Positions 1 through 7,224 of a stretch of 64,000 nucleotides of DNA are shown here, in pieces. The translations under genes were made by a program, and so were the position numbers. A model generated the notes under the pieces. That model was given only the letters and a program-made list of their open reading frames with translations, was not told the DNA's origin and did not search any database. Numbering within the stretch: the stretch's first letter is position 1; each line of letters opens with the position of its first letter. Source of the DNA: Mycolicibacterium aurum (GTDB taxonomy: Bacteria; Actinomycetota; Actinomycetes; Mycobacteriales; Mycobacteriaceae); contig NZ_LR134356.1 of the NCBI RefSeq assembly GCF_900637195.1, positions 4,898,001 through 4,962,000 on the forward strand, read 5' to 3'.

Positions 1-1
1 C

Positions 2-472
2 GCCAAGGACATGCGCGACGCGTTCGCATTCAACGTCGCCACCGCCCACGCGCTCACGATCGCGTCGGTGCCGCTGATGCTCGAACATGCCGGTGGCGGC
101 AGCATCGTCAACATCACCTCGACGATGGGCCGCGTCGCCGGACGCGGGTTCGCTGCGTACGGCACCGCGAAAGCCGCACTGGCGCACTACACGCGGCTGT
201 CGGCGCTCGATCTGGCGCCACGCATCCGGGTGAACGCGATCGCGCCGGGCTCGATCCTGACCTCGGCGCTGGAGATCATCGCGACCAACGACGAGCTGCG
301 CGATCCCATGGAGAAGGCCACCCCGATGAAGCGGCTCGGCGATCCGCTCGACATCGCCGCGGCCGCCGTCTATCTCGCGTCGCCGGCAGGCAGCTACCTC
401 ACCGGCAAGACGCTCGAAGTCGACGGCGGGATCACCTTCCCCAATCTCGACCTCCCGATCCCCGACCTGTAA
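2..472 (+). CDS. SDR family oxidoreductase, C-terminal part (5' end outside window)
   Basis: This is the carboxy-terminal two thirds of a short-chain dehydrogenase/reductase. The reading frame is open to the window edge, so the TGxxxGxG cofactor motif lies upstream and the ATG at 11 is probably internal. Visible SDR hallmarks are the beta-strand with the catalytic Ser region (IVNITST), the catalytic YGTAK at about 158-172, the RVNAIAPGS strand and the terminal GKTLEVDGG. It should oxidise or reduce an alcohol/ketone with NAD(P). The stop is 11 nt before the next gene, so the two are probably cotranscribed. Substrate is not predictable. Confidence 0.9.
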   Translation, partial: AKDMRDAFAFNVATAHALTIASVPLMLEHAGGGSIVNITSTMGRVAGRGFAAYGTAKAALAHYTRLSALDLAPRIRVNAIAPGSILTSALEIIATNDELRDPMEKATPMKRLGDPLDIAAAAVYLASPAGSYLTGKTLEVDGGITFPNLDLPIPDL

Positions 473-483
473 GGAGCTCCCCC

Positions 484-1572
484 ATGGCCAACCCCTCCCC
501 TGTCCGCGTCGCCGCCATCGGCACCGGCAATGTCGGCAAGCACGCGCTGACCCAGCTCATCACCGATCCCCGGTTCGACCTGACCGCAGTGTGGGTGTCG
601 TCGGAGTCCAAAGCCGGCAAGGACGCGGCAGAGCTTGCAGGACTGCAGGATTCGACCGGCATCCGCGCCACCACCGATCTCGACGCGGTGCTGGCCACGC
701 AACCGGAGGTCGCGGTGTACACGGCGCTGGCCGACAACCGGTTGACCGAAGCCCTCGAGGACTACCGCCGCCTCCTGGCCGCCGGGGTCAATGTCGTGGG
801 CAGCAGCGCGGTGTTCCTGCAGCACCCATGGCAGGTGCTGCCCGATGAACTCATCGCACCGATCGAGGACGCCGCCAAGGCCGGCAACGCCAGCATCTTC
901 GTGAACGGCATCGACCCCGGCTTCGCCAATGACCTTCTGCCCATGGCACTGGCGGGCACCTGTCAGAGCATTCAGCAGATCCGCTGCATGGAGATCATCA
1001 ACTACGACACCTACGACAGCGCCGCGGTGATGTTCGACGTGATGGGCTTCGGCGGCTCGCTCGACGAGACGCCCATGCTGCTGCAGCCGGGAGTGCTGAG
1101 CCTGGCGTGGGGTTCGGTGGTGCGGCAGTTGGCGGCCGGCCTCGGGATCGAACTCGACGAGGTCAACGAGACCCATATCCGCGTCCCCGCGCCGGAAGCC
1201 TTCGACATCGCCGCCGGCCGGATCGAGGAGGGCACCACCGCCGCGATCCGCTTCGAGGTGCGCGGCATCAAGGACGGGAACGTCGCGGTCGTTCTCGAAC
1301 ACGTCACCCGGTTGCGCGACGACCTGTGTCCGGACTGGCCTCAGCCCGCGGCGCATGGCGGGTCGTATCGCATCGAGATCACCGGGGAGCCGTCGTACGC
1401 CCTCGATCTGTGTCTCAGCAGCCCGAACGGCGATCACAACCACGCCGGGCTGGTCGCCACGGCCGCCCGGGTCGTCAATGCGATTCCCGCCGTAATCGAC
1501 GCGGCGCCAGGAATTGTGACTGCGCGGGAGTTACCACCCGTAACTGGGAAAGGTCTGTACGCTAACGCTTGA
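484..1572 (+). CDS. DapB-fold NAD(P)-dependent oxidoreductase (dihydrodipicolinate reductase-like)
   Basis: The 362-residue protein begins with a Rossmann motif (IGTGNVGKHAL, residues about 11-21) typical of the dihydrodipicolinate reductase / 2,4-diaminopentanoate dehydrogenase-like family that is expanded in mycobacteria. It is longer than true DapB (about 245-270 aa), so lysine biosynthesis is unlikely; mycobacterial paralogues are generally of unknown substrate. An RBS-like AAGGAG lies 7 nt upstream of ATG 484. It follows the SDR by 11 nt, which suggests a shared substrate pathway. A related protein, with the same conserved C-terminal region (VTRL/TTRL, AARxVNAI, PP), is cut by the right window edge. 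Confidence 0.82.
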   Translation: MANPSPVRVAAIGTGNVGKHALTQLITDPRFDLTAVWVSSESKAGKDAAELAGLQDSTGIRATTDLDAVLATQPEVAVYTALADNRLTEALEDYRRLLAAGVNVVGSSAVFLQHPWQVLPDELIAPIEDAAKAGNASIFVNGIDPGFANDLLPMALAGTCQSIQQIRCMEIINYDTYDSAAVMFDVMGFGGSLDETPMLLQPGVLSLAWGSVVRQLAAGLGIELDEVNETHIRVPAPEAFDIAAGRIEEGTTAAIRFEVRGIKDGNVAVVLEHVTRLRDDLCPDWPQPAAHGGSYRIEITGEPSYALDLCLSSPNGDHNHAGLVATAARVVNAIPAVIDAAPGIVTARELPPVTGKGLYANA

Positions 1573-1594
1573 CACTCGCTGGAAGGATCCTGAA

Positions 1595-1846
1595 ATGAAG
1601 GCTCGTCTGAGCACTCTCGCTGCCCTCCTCGTTGCCGGCGGCGCCTCCGCGGCGATCGCCGCAGCTCCGGCCGCACTCGCGCAGCCGAGCTGCTCCACCA
1701 CCAGTCAGGGCGGCGGCATTCAGGGCGGTGCGACGACGGTGTGCGAGTCACCAGGAAACGCACAGATCAGCTCCACGCCGCCCGAGTACGCAATGCCGTG
1801 GAACGGCGGCTACCTCATGGGAGGCTACGGCCCCTTCATCTTCTGA
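1595..1846 (+). CDS. Small secreted protein with signal peptide
   Basis: An 83-residue protein with a clear Sec signal peptide: basic MKARLS, an Ala/Leu hydrophobic core and a likely AxA cleavage before QPSCS. The mature part, about 53 residues, has two cysteines (CSTT and VCES) that could form a disulphide, followed by a QISSTPPEY segment and a Gly/Tyr-rich tail ending in GPFIF. GGAAGGATCC precedes the ATG. It is a diverged paralogue of the next gene (shared Cys, T/VC or FCE, QI.TPP and aromatic/Gly tail). I do not recognise a function; an exported or cell-wall-associated role is inference from the signal peptide. Confidence 0.75.
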   Translation: MKARLSTLAALLVAGGASAAIAAAPAALAQPSCSTTSQGGGIQGGATTVCESPGNAQISSTPPEYAMPWNGGYLMGGYGPFIF

Positions 1847-1873
1847 CGATCCGACCGGTGATCGGAGGTCGAT

Positions 1874-2107
1874 GTGAAGCCTGTCGCGCGATTCCTCCCC
1901 GGGCTCGCCGCACTGGGTGCGCTCGCTCTGCTCGGCGCGCCGTCCGCCTCGGCCGCACCGGACTGCACTGATGTCGGCCAGACGGTGACGTTCTGCGAAA
2001 CCAATGGCAGCACGCAGATCACCGCCACGCCGCCGCCGTGGAACTACGGCGGATGGACGGGCATCGGTATGTGGCCGCTGGTTGGCGCCTTCGGCCTCGG
2101 CCCCTGA
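1874..2107 (+). CDS. Small secreted protein, paralogue of the preceding gene
   Basis: A 77-residue protein starting at GTG 1874 with CGGAGG 5 nt upstream. It has a signal peptide (MKPVARF, Leu/Ala core, ASAAP cleavage region), two cysteines in the mature part, then QITATPPPW and a Trp/Gly-rich tail. It lies 27 nt after its paralogue, so the two look like a tandem duplication expressed together. The pattern C-x(n)-T-x-C-E-x2-G-x2-QI-x-TPP is shared while the tails differ. Function unknown. Confidence 0.72.
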   Translation: MKPVARFLPGLAALGALALLGAPSASAAPDCTDVGQTVTFCETNGSTQITATPPPWNYGGWTGIGMWPLVGAFGLGP

Positions 2108-2148
2108 CACATCCGCGCGAAAGCACCCCTGAACTTCGCCGGACGCCC

Positions 2149-2164
2149 AGGTTTCGGCTAACCT
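2149..2164. promoter_or_regulatory. Candidate metalloregulator half-sites upstream of mntH
   Basis: AGGTT (2149-2153) and AACCT (2160-2164) form a perfect 5-bp inverted repeat with a 6-nt spacer, 37 nt before mntH. The right half GGCTAACCTAA matches the right half of the IdeR/DtxR box, but the left half is shifted by one base. Given the gene, a DtxR-family manganese sensor such as MntR is the natural candidate. Binding is inference. Confidence 0.4.
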
Positions 2165-2200
2165 AACTTTTCTATTCGATCATCCGGATGGAAAAGGGGT

Positions 2201-3430
2201 GTGGTGAAGGACGACGTCCAGCCGCGGCTGCGGCCCAGCTGGCTGCTTCTCGGGCCGGCGTTCGTCGCAGCCATCGCCTATGTCGACCCGGGCAACGTCG
2301 CCGCCAACGTCAGCGCAGGCGCACAGTTCGGATTCCTGCTCCTCTGGGTCATCGTCGTCGCCAACCTGATGGCCTGCCTGGTCCAGTACCTGTCGGCCAA
2401 ACTCGGGCTGGTCACCGGCAGTTCGCTGCCGGAGGCAGTCGGCGCTCGGATGAAGCGCCCGACCCGGGTGGCCTACTGGGTGCAGGCCGAATTGGTGGCG
2501 ATGGCAACCGACCTCGCCGAAGTGGTGGGCGGCGCGATCGCGTTGTATCTGCTGTTCGATCTGCCCCTGCTGATCGGTGGCGTGATCACCGGCGCGGTGT
2601 CACTGGTGCTTCTGATCGTCAAAGACCGGCGCGGCCAACGCATGTTCGAACGGGTCATCACGGGCCTGCTGATGGTCATCGCCATCGGATTTCTCAGCAG
2701 CCTGTTCGCCAAGGCGCCCCCGGTCGACGCGGCCGCCGCAGGCCTGATCCCCCGCTTCGACGGCGCCGAGAGCCTGCTGCTCGCGGCGGCGATGCTCGGC
2801 GCGACCGTGATGCCGCACGCGGTGTATCTGCATTCCGGGCTGGCCCGCGACCGCCACGGCCACCCCGAGCCCGGGCCCAGGCGACGGATGCTCCTTCGGG
2901 TAACCCGCTGGGACGTCGGCATCGCGATGCTCGTCGCAGGGGCGGTGAACCTGTCGATGCTGCTGGTCGCGGCCACCAACCTGCAGGGGATGGACAACAC
3001 CGACTCCATTGAGGGCGCCCATGCCGCGGTGCAGAGCACCCTGGGGCCGACCATCGCGCTGCTGTTCGCCATCGGCCTGCTCGCGTCCGGACTCGCGTCG
3101 TCGTCGGTCGGGGCCTACGCGGGCGCGATGATCATGCAGGGGTTGCTGCGGCGGTCGGTGCCCCTGGCGACGCGGCGGCTCGTCACGCTGTTGCCGGCCC
3201 TGGTGATTCTTGCGGTCGGCGTCGATCCCAGCCGCGCCCTGGTGTTGTCGCAGGTGGTGCTGTCGTTCGGCCTTCCGTTCGCGCTGATCCCGCTGGTCCG
3301 GCTGACCGGCGACGCACGCGTGATGGGCGCCGACGTCAACCACCGGGTGACCACCGCTCTGGGCTGGGTGGTTGCGGCACTCATTACGCTCCTGAATGTG
3401 GTGCTGATCTATCTGACGGTCGCCGGCTGA
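2201..3430 (+). CDS. mntH: Nramp-family divalent metal (Mn2+) transporter MntH
   Basis: A 409-residue membrane protein with about 11 hydrophobic segments. It carries the Nramp signatures: DPGN at residues 29-32 in the first unwound helix and MPHAVYLHS at about 204-212 in helix 6, whose Asp/Asn and Met residues coordinate the metal in this family. It should import Mn2+ (and possibly Fe2+) with protons across the cytoplasmic membrane. GTG 2201 follows AAAAGGGG; a second GTG is adjacent. Length is typical. The stop abuts the next ATG, so the downstream fusion protein is cotranscribed. A DtxR-like inverted repeat upstream suggests metal-dependent repression. Confidence 0.93.
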   Translation: MVKDDVQPRLRPSWLLLGPAFVAAIAYVDPGNVAANVSAGAQFGFLLLWVIVVANLMACLVQYLSAKLGLVTGSSLPEAVGARMKRPTRVAYWVQAELVAMATDLAEVVGGAIALYLLFDLPLLIGGVITGAVSLVLLIVKDRRGQRMFERVITGLLMVIAIGFLSSLFAKAPPVDAAAAGLIPRFDGAESLLLAAAMLGATVMPHAVYLHSGLARDRHGHPEPGPRRRMLLRVTRWDVGIAMLVAGAVNLSMLLVAATNLQGMDNTDSIEGAHAAVQSTLGPTIALLFAIGLLASGLASSSVGAYAGAMIMQGLLRRSVPLATRRLVTLLPALVILAVGVDPSRALVLSQVVLSFGLPFALIPLVRLTGDARVMGADVNHRVTTALGWVVAALITLLNVVLIYLTVAG

Positions 3431-4492
3431 ATGAGTGGCCGGCACACCTACTTCGCGTACGGGTCCAACCTGTGCGTGCAGCAGATGTCGCAACGCTGCC
3501 CCGACGCCAGAAACCCGCGACGCGCCACGTTGGCCGACCACGACTGGCTGATCAACGAACGCGGGGTCGCCACGGTCGAGCCCTTCGCAGGCAGCGAGGT
3601 GCACGGAGTGGTGTGGCAGGTGTCCGACCGCGACCTGGCCACCCTCGACAGTGCCGAGGGCGTCCCGGTGCGATACCGCCGCGACGAGCTCACGGTCCTC
3701 ACCGACGACGGACCGGCGCCGGCGTGGGTCTACATCGACCACCGGGTGGAGCCCGGACCGCCGCGGCCCGGCTATCTCGAGCGCATCCTGGCCGGCGCGC
3801 ACCACCACGGACTACCCCGGCGCTGGATCCAGTTCCTCGAACGCTGGGATCCCGCGCACTGGCCGCAACGCCGCGACGGTGGCGGCGCCGGTGCGCCGCA
3901 AAGCCTTTCAGAACTCCTCAGCGATCCTGCGATCATTGAAGAGTCCATCCTGCGTTCTCGTTTCGGGTTCCTCGCCATCCACGGCGGCGGTCTGGAGCAG
4001 ATGACCGATGTCGTCGCCGAGCGGGCCGCCGATGCCGCAGGCGCCTCCCTGTACGTGGTGCGCCACCCGGACCACTATCCGCATCATCTGTCGTCGGCGC
4101 GGTACGACCCCGCCGAGTCACCACGGCTGAGAGAATTCCTCGACCACGTCGACGTTGTGGTGTCGCTGCACGGCTACGGCCGCGTCGGCCGAAGCACCCA
4201 GCTGCTGGCGGGGGGACAGAATCGGCGCCTGGCCAAGCACCTCGCCCGGCACATCGACATCCCGGGGTATCGCGTCGTCACCGACTTGGACGCCATCCCC
4301 CGCGAATTACGTGGCCTGCACCCCGACAACCCGGTCAACCGGGTGCGGGCCGGCGGTGCTCAGCTGGAACTGTCGGCCCGTGTGCGCGGAAACAGTCCCC
4401 GCAGCGCCGTGCCGGCTGACGACGGACTCTCGCCTGCGACGTCGGCTCTGGTGCAGGGACTGGTCTCCGCCGCGCGTTCGTGGATGCGGTGA
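3431..4492 (+). CDS. Fusion: gamma-glutamylcyclotransferase domain + poly-gamma-glutamate hydrolase-like domain
   Basis: A 353-residue two-domain protein. Residues 1-140 match the gamma-glutamylcyclotransferase (AIG2/GGCT) fold: FAYGSN at 8-13 and LDSAEG at 72-77, with E76 in the position of the catalytic Glu. Residues about 160-353 resemble phage/Bacillus poly-gamma-glutamate hydrolases (PghP, DUF867): HGGGLE (184-189), SLHG (245-248) and QLELS (311-315), which supply the zinc ligands and acid in that M14-like family. Both domains act on gamma-glutamyl bonds, so the fusion plausibly cleaves gamma-glutamyl oligomers and then cyclises the product to 5-oxoproline. No signal peptide is visible, so it is cytosolic. 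It starts directly at the mntH stop and is followed without a gap by an exported hydrolase. Confidence 0.8.
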   Translation: MSGRHTYFAYGSNLCVQQMSQRCPDARNPRRATLADHDWLINERGVATVEPFAGSEVHGVVWQVSDRDLATLDSAEGVPVRYRRDELTVLTDDGPAPAWVYIDHRVEPGPPRPGYLERILAGAHHHGLPRRWIQFLERWDPAHWPQRRDGGGAGAPQSLSELLSDPAIIEESILRSRFGFLAIHGGGLEQMTDVVAERAADAAGASLYVVRHPDHYPHHLSSARYDPAESPRLREFLDHVDVVVSLHGYGRVGRSTQLLAGGQNRRLAKHLARHIDIPGYRVVTDLDAIPRELRGLHPDNPVNRVRAGGAQLELSARVRGNSPRSAVPADDGLSPATSALVQGLVSAARSWMR

Positions 4493-5611
4493 GTGAGCGG
4501 CGAACGCGCGCCTGTCCCGGTGCGTCTCGCCGCGACCGCGGTCGCGCTGCTGACGGTCGGCCTGTGCGCCCCGCCGGCGTCGGCCCAGCCATCCCCGGTC
4601 GATGACGTCGTGGCGCGCGCCGTCACCGACCACGATCTCGCCGGGGCGATCGCGGTGATCCGCGACGCTCACGGGGTGACCACCTCGACAGCCGGGTACG
4701 CCGACGTCGTCAGCGAGACACCCTTCGCACCCCAGACGTACGTCCGGATCGCCAGCATCACGAAGACCTTTGTGGCCGCTGCGATTCTGCAGCTGGTCAC
4801 CGAGCGCAGGGTCGACCTCGATGCGCCCGTGGAGACGTACCTCCCCGGGGTGATCCGCGGCGACGGCATCGACGGCGCCGCCATCACGGTGCGGCAGCTG
4901 CTCCGGCACCAGAGCGGACTGCCCGAGTATTTCGATGACGACACGCCGCCGCCGAGTTCGCCTGTCGCGCCGCGTGAACTGCTGTCGTGGGCGCTGGCCA
5001 AGCCGGTCACCCACCCACCGACGTCGGTCCCGGTGTACACCAACACCAACTACGTTGTCGCCGGTCTCATCCTGGAAGCGGTGACAGGACGATCCGCGGC
5101 CGACGAGGTCACCCGGCGGATCATCGAGCCGTTGAGGCTCACCCACACCTACTTTCCCGCCCCGGGTGACACGTGGCTGCGGACACCCATGGCCCATGGC
5201 TACGAGGTGGTCGACGGCCGCCGTGAGGACGTCACCGCCGAAGAACCGTCGGGCAGCTACATGGCGGGATCACTGATCTCCACCGGCGAGGACCTGACTG
5301 CCTTCATCGGCGCGCTGCTCGACGGCCGGGTGGTGGCGCCCCGGGAACTGCAGGAGATGACCGACACCGTCGACTGGCCGCTGCACGGGCCGGCGTTCGG
5401 GTACGGCCTTGGCCTGGCCAGCATCGACCTCGGGTGCGGCGTCACGGTATGGGGACACGGCGGCGACCTTGCCGGCTATCACAGCATCGTGGCGGCAGCC
5501 CCAGGCAAACCCGCCGTGGCGGTGACGTTCACGCAGGTCACGCCCGGCGCGACGGCCCTGGCGACCGATCCTCGGATGGCGGTGCTGACCGCGGCGCTCT
5601 GCCCGCCCTGA
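4493..5611 (+). CDS. Exported serine hydrolase of the beta-lactamase / DD-peptidase fold
   Basis: A 372-residue protein from GTG 4493, immediately after the preceding stop. A signal peptide runs to about residue 31 (PPASA before QP). The serine beta-lactamase-like class C triad is present: SITK at 88-91, YTN at 182-184 and an HGG box (HGGDLAGYHS) near residue 323 replacing KTG. Such proteins include DD-carboxypeptidases, esterases and D-amino-acid amidases, so true beta-lactamase activity is not implied. It would act outside the membrane on peptidoglycan peptides or esters. Operon context with a gamma-glutamyl hydrolase fusion hints at peptide or glutamyl turnover. Confidence 0.88.
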   Translation: MSGERAPVPVRLAATAVALLTVGLCAPPASAQPSPVDDVVARAVTDHDLAGAIAVIRDAHGVTTSTAGYADVVSETPFAPQTYVRIASITKTFVAAAILQLVTERRVDLDAPVETYLPGVIRGDGIDGAAITVRQLLRHQSGLPEYFDDDTPPPSSPVAPRELLSWALAKPVTHPPTSVPVYTNTNYVVAGLILEAVTGRSAADEVTRRIIEPLRLTHTYFPAPGDTWLRTPMAHGYEVVDGRREDVTAEEPSGSYMAGSLISTGEDLTAFIGALLDGRVVAPRELQEMTDTVDWPLHGPAFGYGLGLASIDLGCGVTVWGHGGDLAGYHSIVAAAPGKPAVAVTFTQVTPGATALATDPRMAVLTAALCPP

Positions 5612-5735
5612 GCCGACGACCCATCCGCGGGACGCGCGGCTCCGAATGAATGGTTGTGGAACCCAAGAGCATCCGGCACCCGTCTATATCCGTCGTCGGC
5701 GGAGTAGCAGGACCCGACGTCGAGTTGGTGACGTC

Positions 5736-6557
5736 GTGAGCGCCGCGCTGTATCGCACCCGGATCACGCACCTGCGCCGGGCCCCGGTGCATCACTATTT
5801 CGAGCACCGCAGCTACAGCTGGTTCCTGGACCTCGACGACCTGCCCCGCCTGCCACGGTGGTTGCGCCCGTTCGCCAGGTTCGACGTCCAGGATCACCTC
5901 TGGGAAGCGCCGAACGACACCCTGCGCGGCAGGGTCGACGCATTCCTTGCCAGCAAGGGAATCGACCTGTCAGGGGGCAAGGTCACCGCCCTGATGCAGG
6001 CGCGGGTCCTCGGGCATGTGTTCAATCCGATGACTCTGTACTGGTGCCACGACGCGCGCGGAACGTTGCGCTACGTCGTCGTCGAGGTACAGAACACCTA
6101 CGGTGAACGTCACGCCTACCTGCTTCCGCCGTCTGGAGAACGACCGGCGATGGTGGACAAGAAGCTCTACATGTCGCCGTTCAACGACGTCGACGGGCAT
6201 TACCTCGTGCAGGCGCCCGAGCCCGAGGAGAACCTCGACGTCACGATCTCCCTGCACCGGGAGAACCAGCCCGCCCTGGTGACCACGCTGCGCGGTGCCC
6301 GCAGGCCTGCCGGGGTGGGAAACATCGTCTGGCTTCAACTCGTCGCACCGGTCGCTCCCCTGATGAATGCCTTCAGCGCGCGCGTGCAGGTCATCCTGCT
6401 GTCGCTTCGACGGGTGCCGGTGGTCCCGCGCCGGAGCATCGACCGTGTCGAGAGTGGAAAAGCCGTGGTGCGCGCGTCCGACGAATCAGCTTCAGCGACA
6501 GTCGCTCCGGCGCTGCTTCCGGCACCGATCCGGCACCGTGAGGACTCATCGGTGTGA
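5736..6557 (+). CDS. DUF1365 family protein (Rv0448c-like)
   Basis: A 273-residue DUF1365 protein beginning SAALYRTRITHLRRAP. GTG 5736 is preferred because similarity starts there; the frame is open from ATG 5646 but those 30 residues look non-coding. DUF1365 proteins are found beside FAD-dependent desaturase-like proteins and cyclopropane fatty acid synthases, and in M. tuberculosis Rv0448c stands in the Rv0449c-Rv0444c run that ends in sigK and rskA. Here DUF1365 is followed directly by sigK, so the ufaA1-like and Rv0446c-like genes are absent. Molecular activity is not established; a role in modifying unsaturated fatty acids is inferred from neighbours in other genomes. Confidence 0.85.
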   Translation: MSAALYRTRITHLRRAPVHHYFEHRSYSWFLDLDDLPRLPRWLRPFARFDVQDHLWEAPNDTLRGRVDAFLASKGIDLSGGKVTALMQARVLGHVFNPMTLYWCHDARGTLRYVVVEVQNTYGERHAYLLPPSGERPAMVDKKLYMSPFNDVDGHYLVQAPEPEENLDVTISLHRENQPALVTTLRGARRPAGVGNIVWLQLVAPVAPLMNAFSARVQVILLSLRRVPVVPRRSIDRVESGKAVVRASDESASATVAPALLPAPIRHREDSSV

Positions 6558-6581
6558 GGGTCGGCCCGCAGCAGTGGTTTA

Positions 6582-6598
6582 CGCGAACATGGTTCGCG
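6582..6598. repeat. Perfect 7-bp inverted repeat upstream of sigK
   Basis: CGCGAAC (6582-6588), spacer ATG, GTTCGCG (6592-6598). It sits between the DUF1365 stop (6557) and the sigK promoter (6666). The compact symmetry is more like a protein-binding operator than a terminator, as there is no T-tract. No CCATCC-type SigK -35 element was seen nearby. Confidence 0.5.
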
Positions 6599-6665
6599 CA
6601 GCTCACTGTTGGTGAAACGCGCCCGCAAAAGGCGGCACCATGACGGCATCGGTGCTGGTGGGCGC

Positions 6666-6671
6666 TAGGCT
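6666..6671 (+). promoter_or_regulatory. Putative -10 box of sigK (leaderless)
   Basis: TAGGCT lies 7 nt before GTG 6679, the start that aligns best with SigK. This spacing predicts a transcript beginning at or next to the GTG, with no untranslated leader. Confidence 0.45.
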
Positions 6672-6678
6672 ACGGCTC

Positions 6679-7224
6679 GTGACCGCCGAACTCGACGCAT
6701 TGTTGCGCCAGGTGGCCCGCCGTGACGCCGACGCGTTCGCTGCGTTCTATGACCAGACCCGTTCGCGGGTGTACGGGCTGGTCACCAGAGTGCTGCGTGA
6801 CCCCGGCTACAGCGAAGAGACGACGCAGGACGTCTATCTGCAGGTGTGGCGCAACGCTGGGAACTATGACCCGTCCGCCGGGTCTCCGATGGCCTGGTTG
6901 CTGACGCTGGCTCACCGGCGCGCCGTGGACCGGGTGCGCTCCGAGCAGGCGGCGAGCACCCGCGAATCGCGCTACGGTGCCGCCTCGGTGGAACCGCCCG
7001 CCGATCATGTCTCCGACGCGGTGATGCTCAGCGACGAGCGTCGCCGGGTGACCGAATGCCTGGGCTCGCTGACCGACACCCAGCGGGAGTGCATTCAGCT
7101 CGCCTATTACGACGGCCTGACGTATGTCCAGGTGTCGGACCGGCTGGCGGCAAACCTTGCGACCATCAAATCCCGGATGCGTGATGCGATCCGTGGCCTG
7201 CGCAGATGCTTGGGGGTGGCATGA
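6679..7224 (+). CDS. sigK: ECF RNA polymerase sigma factor SigK
   Basis: A 181-residue ECF sigma factor closely matching M. tuberculosis SigK (for example ELDALLRQVA, RVYGLVTRVLRD, GYSEETTQ, LTLAHRRAVDRVR, RRRVTECL, LTDTQR). Region 2 spans residues about 10-80 and region 4 about 115-175 with the helix-turn-helix LTYVQVSDRLAANLATIKSRMRDA. The frame extends to ATG 6640, but similarity begins around LVTAELD; GTG 6679 with a -10 box 7 nt upstream is preferred. SigK directs mpt70/mpt83-type genes in M. tuberculosis and is held by the membrane anti-sigma factor encoded next, with which it overlaps by 4 nt. Confidence 0.93.
   Translation: MTAELDALLRQVARRDADAFAAFYDQTRSRVYGLVTRVLRDPGYSEETTQDVYLQVWRNAGNYDPSAGSPMAWLLTLAHRRAVDRVRSEQAASTRESRYGAASVEPPADHVSDAVMLSDERRRVTECLGSLTDTQRECIQLAYYDGLTYVQVSDRLAANLATIKSRMRDAIRGLRRCLGVA

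Noticed and set aside
394..1443. 349-residue open frame on the minus strand
   Set aside because: Antisense shadow of the DapB-like gene; His/Arg/Gln-rich composition and no recognisable motif.
484..1572. Calling the DapB-like protein the lysine-pathway dihydrodipicolinate reductase
   Set aside because: It is about 100 residues longer than DapB and belongs to the expanded mycobacterial family of unknown substrate.
4493..5611. Calling the serine hydrolase a true beta-lactamase
   Set aside because: The SxxK, YxN and HGG motifs are shared by DD-peptidases and esterases; nothing specific to antibiotic hydrolysis is visible.
5646..5735. Earlier ATG start for the DUF1365 gene
   Set aside because: The extra 30 residues are Arg/Thr-rich and unlike the family; similarity starts at GTG 5736.
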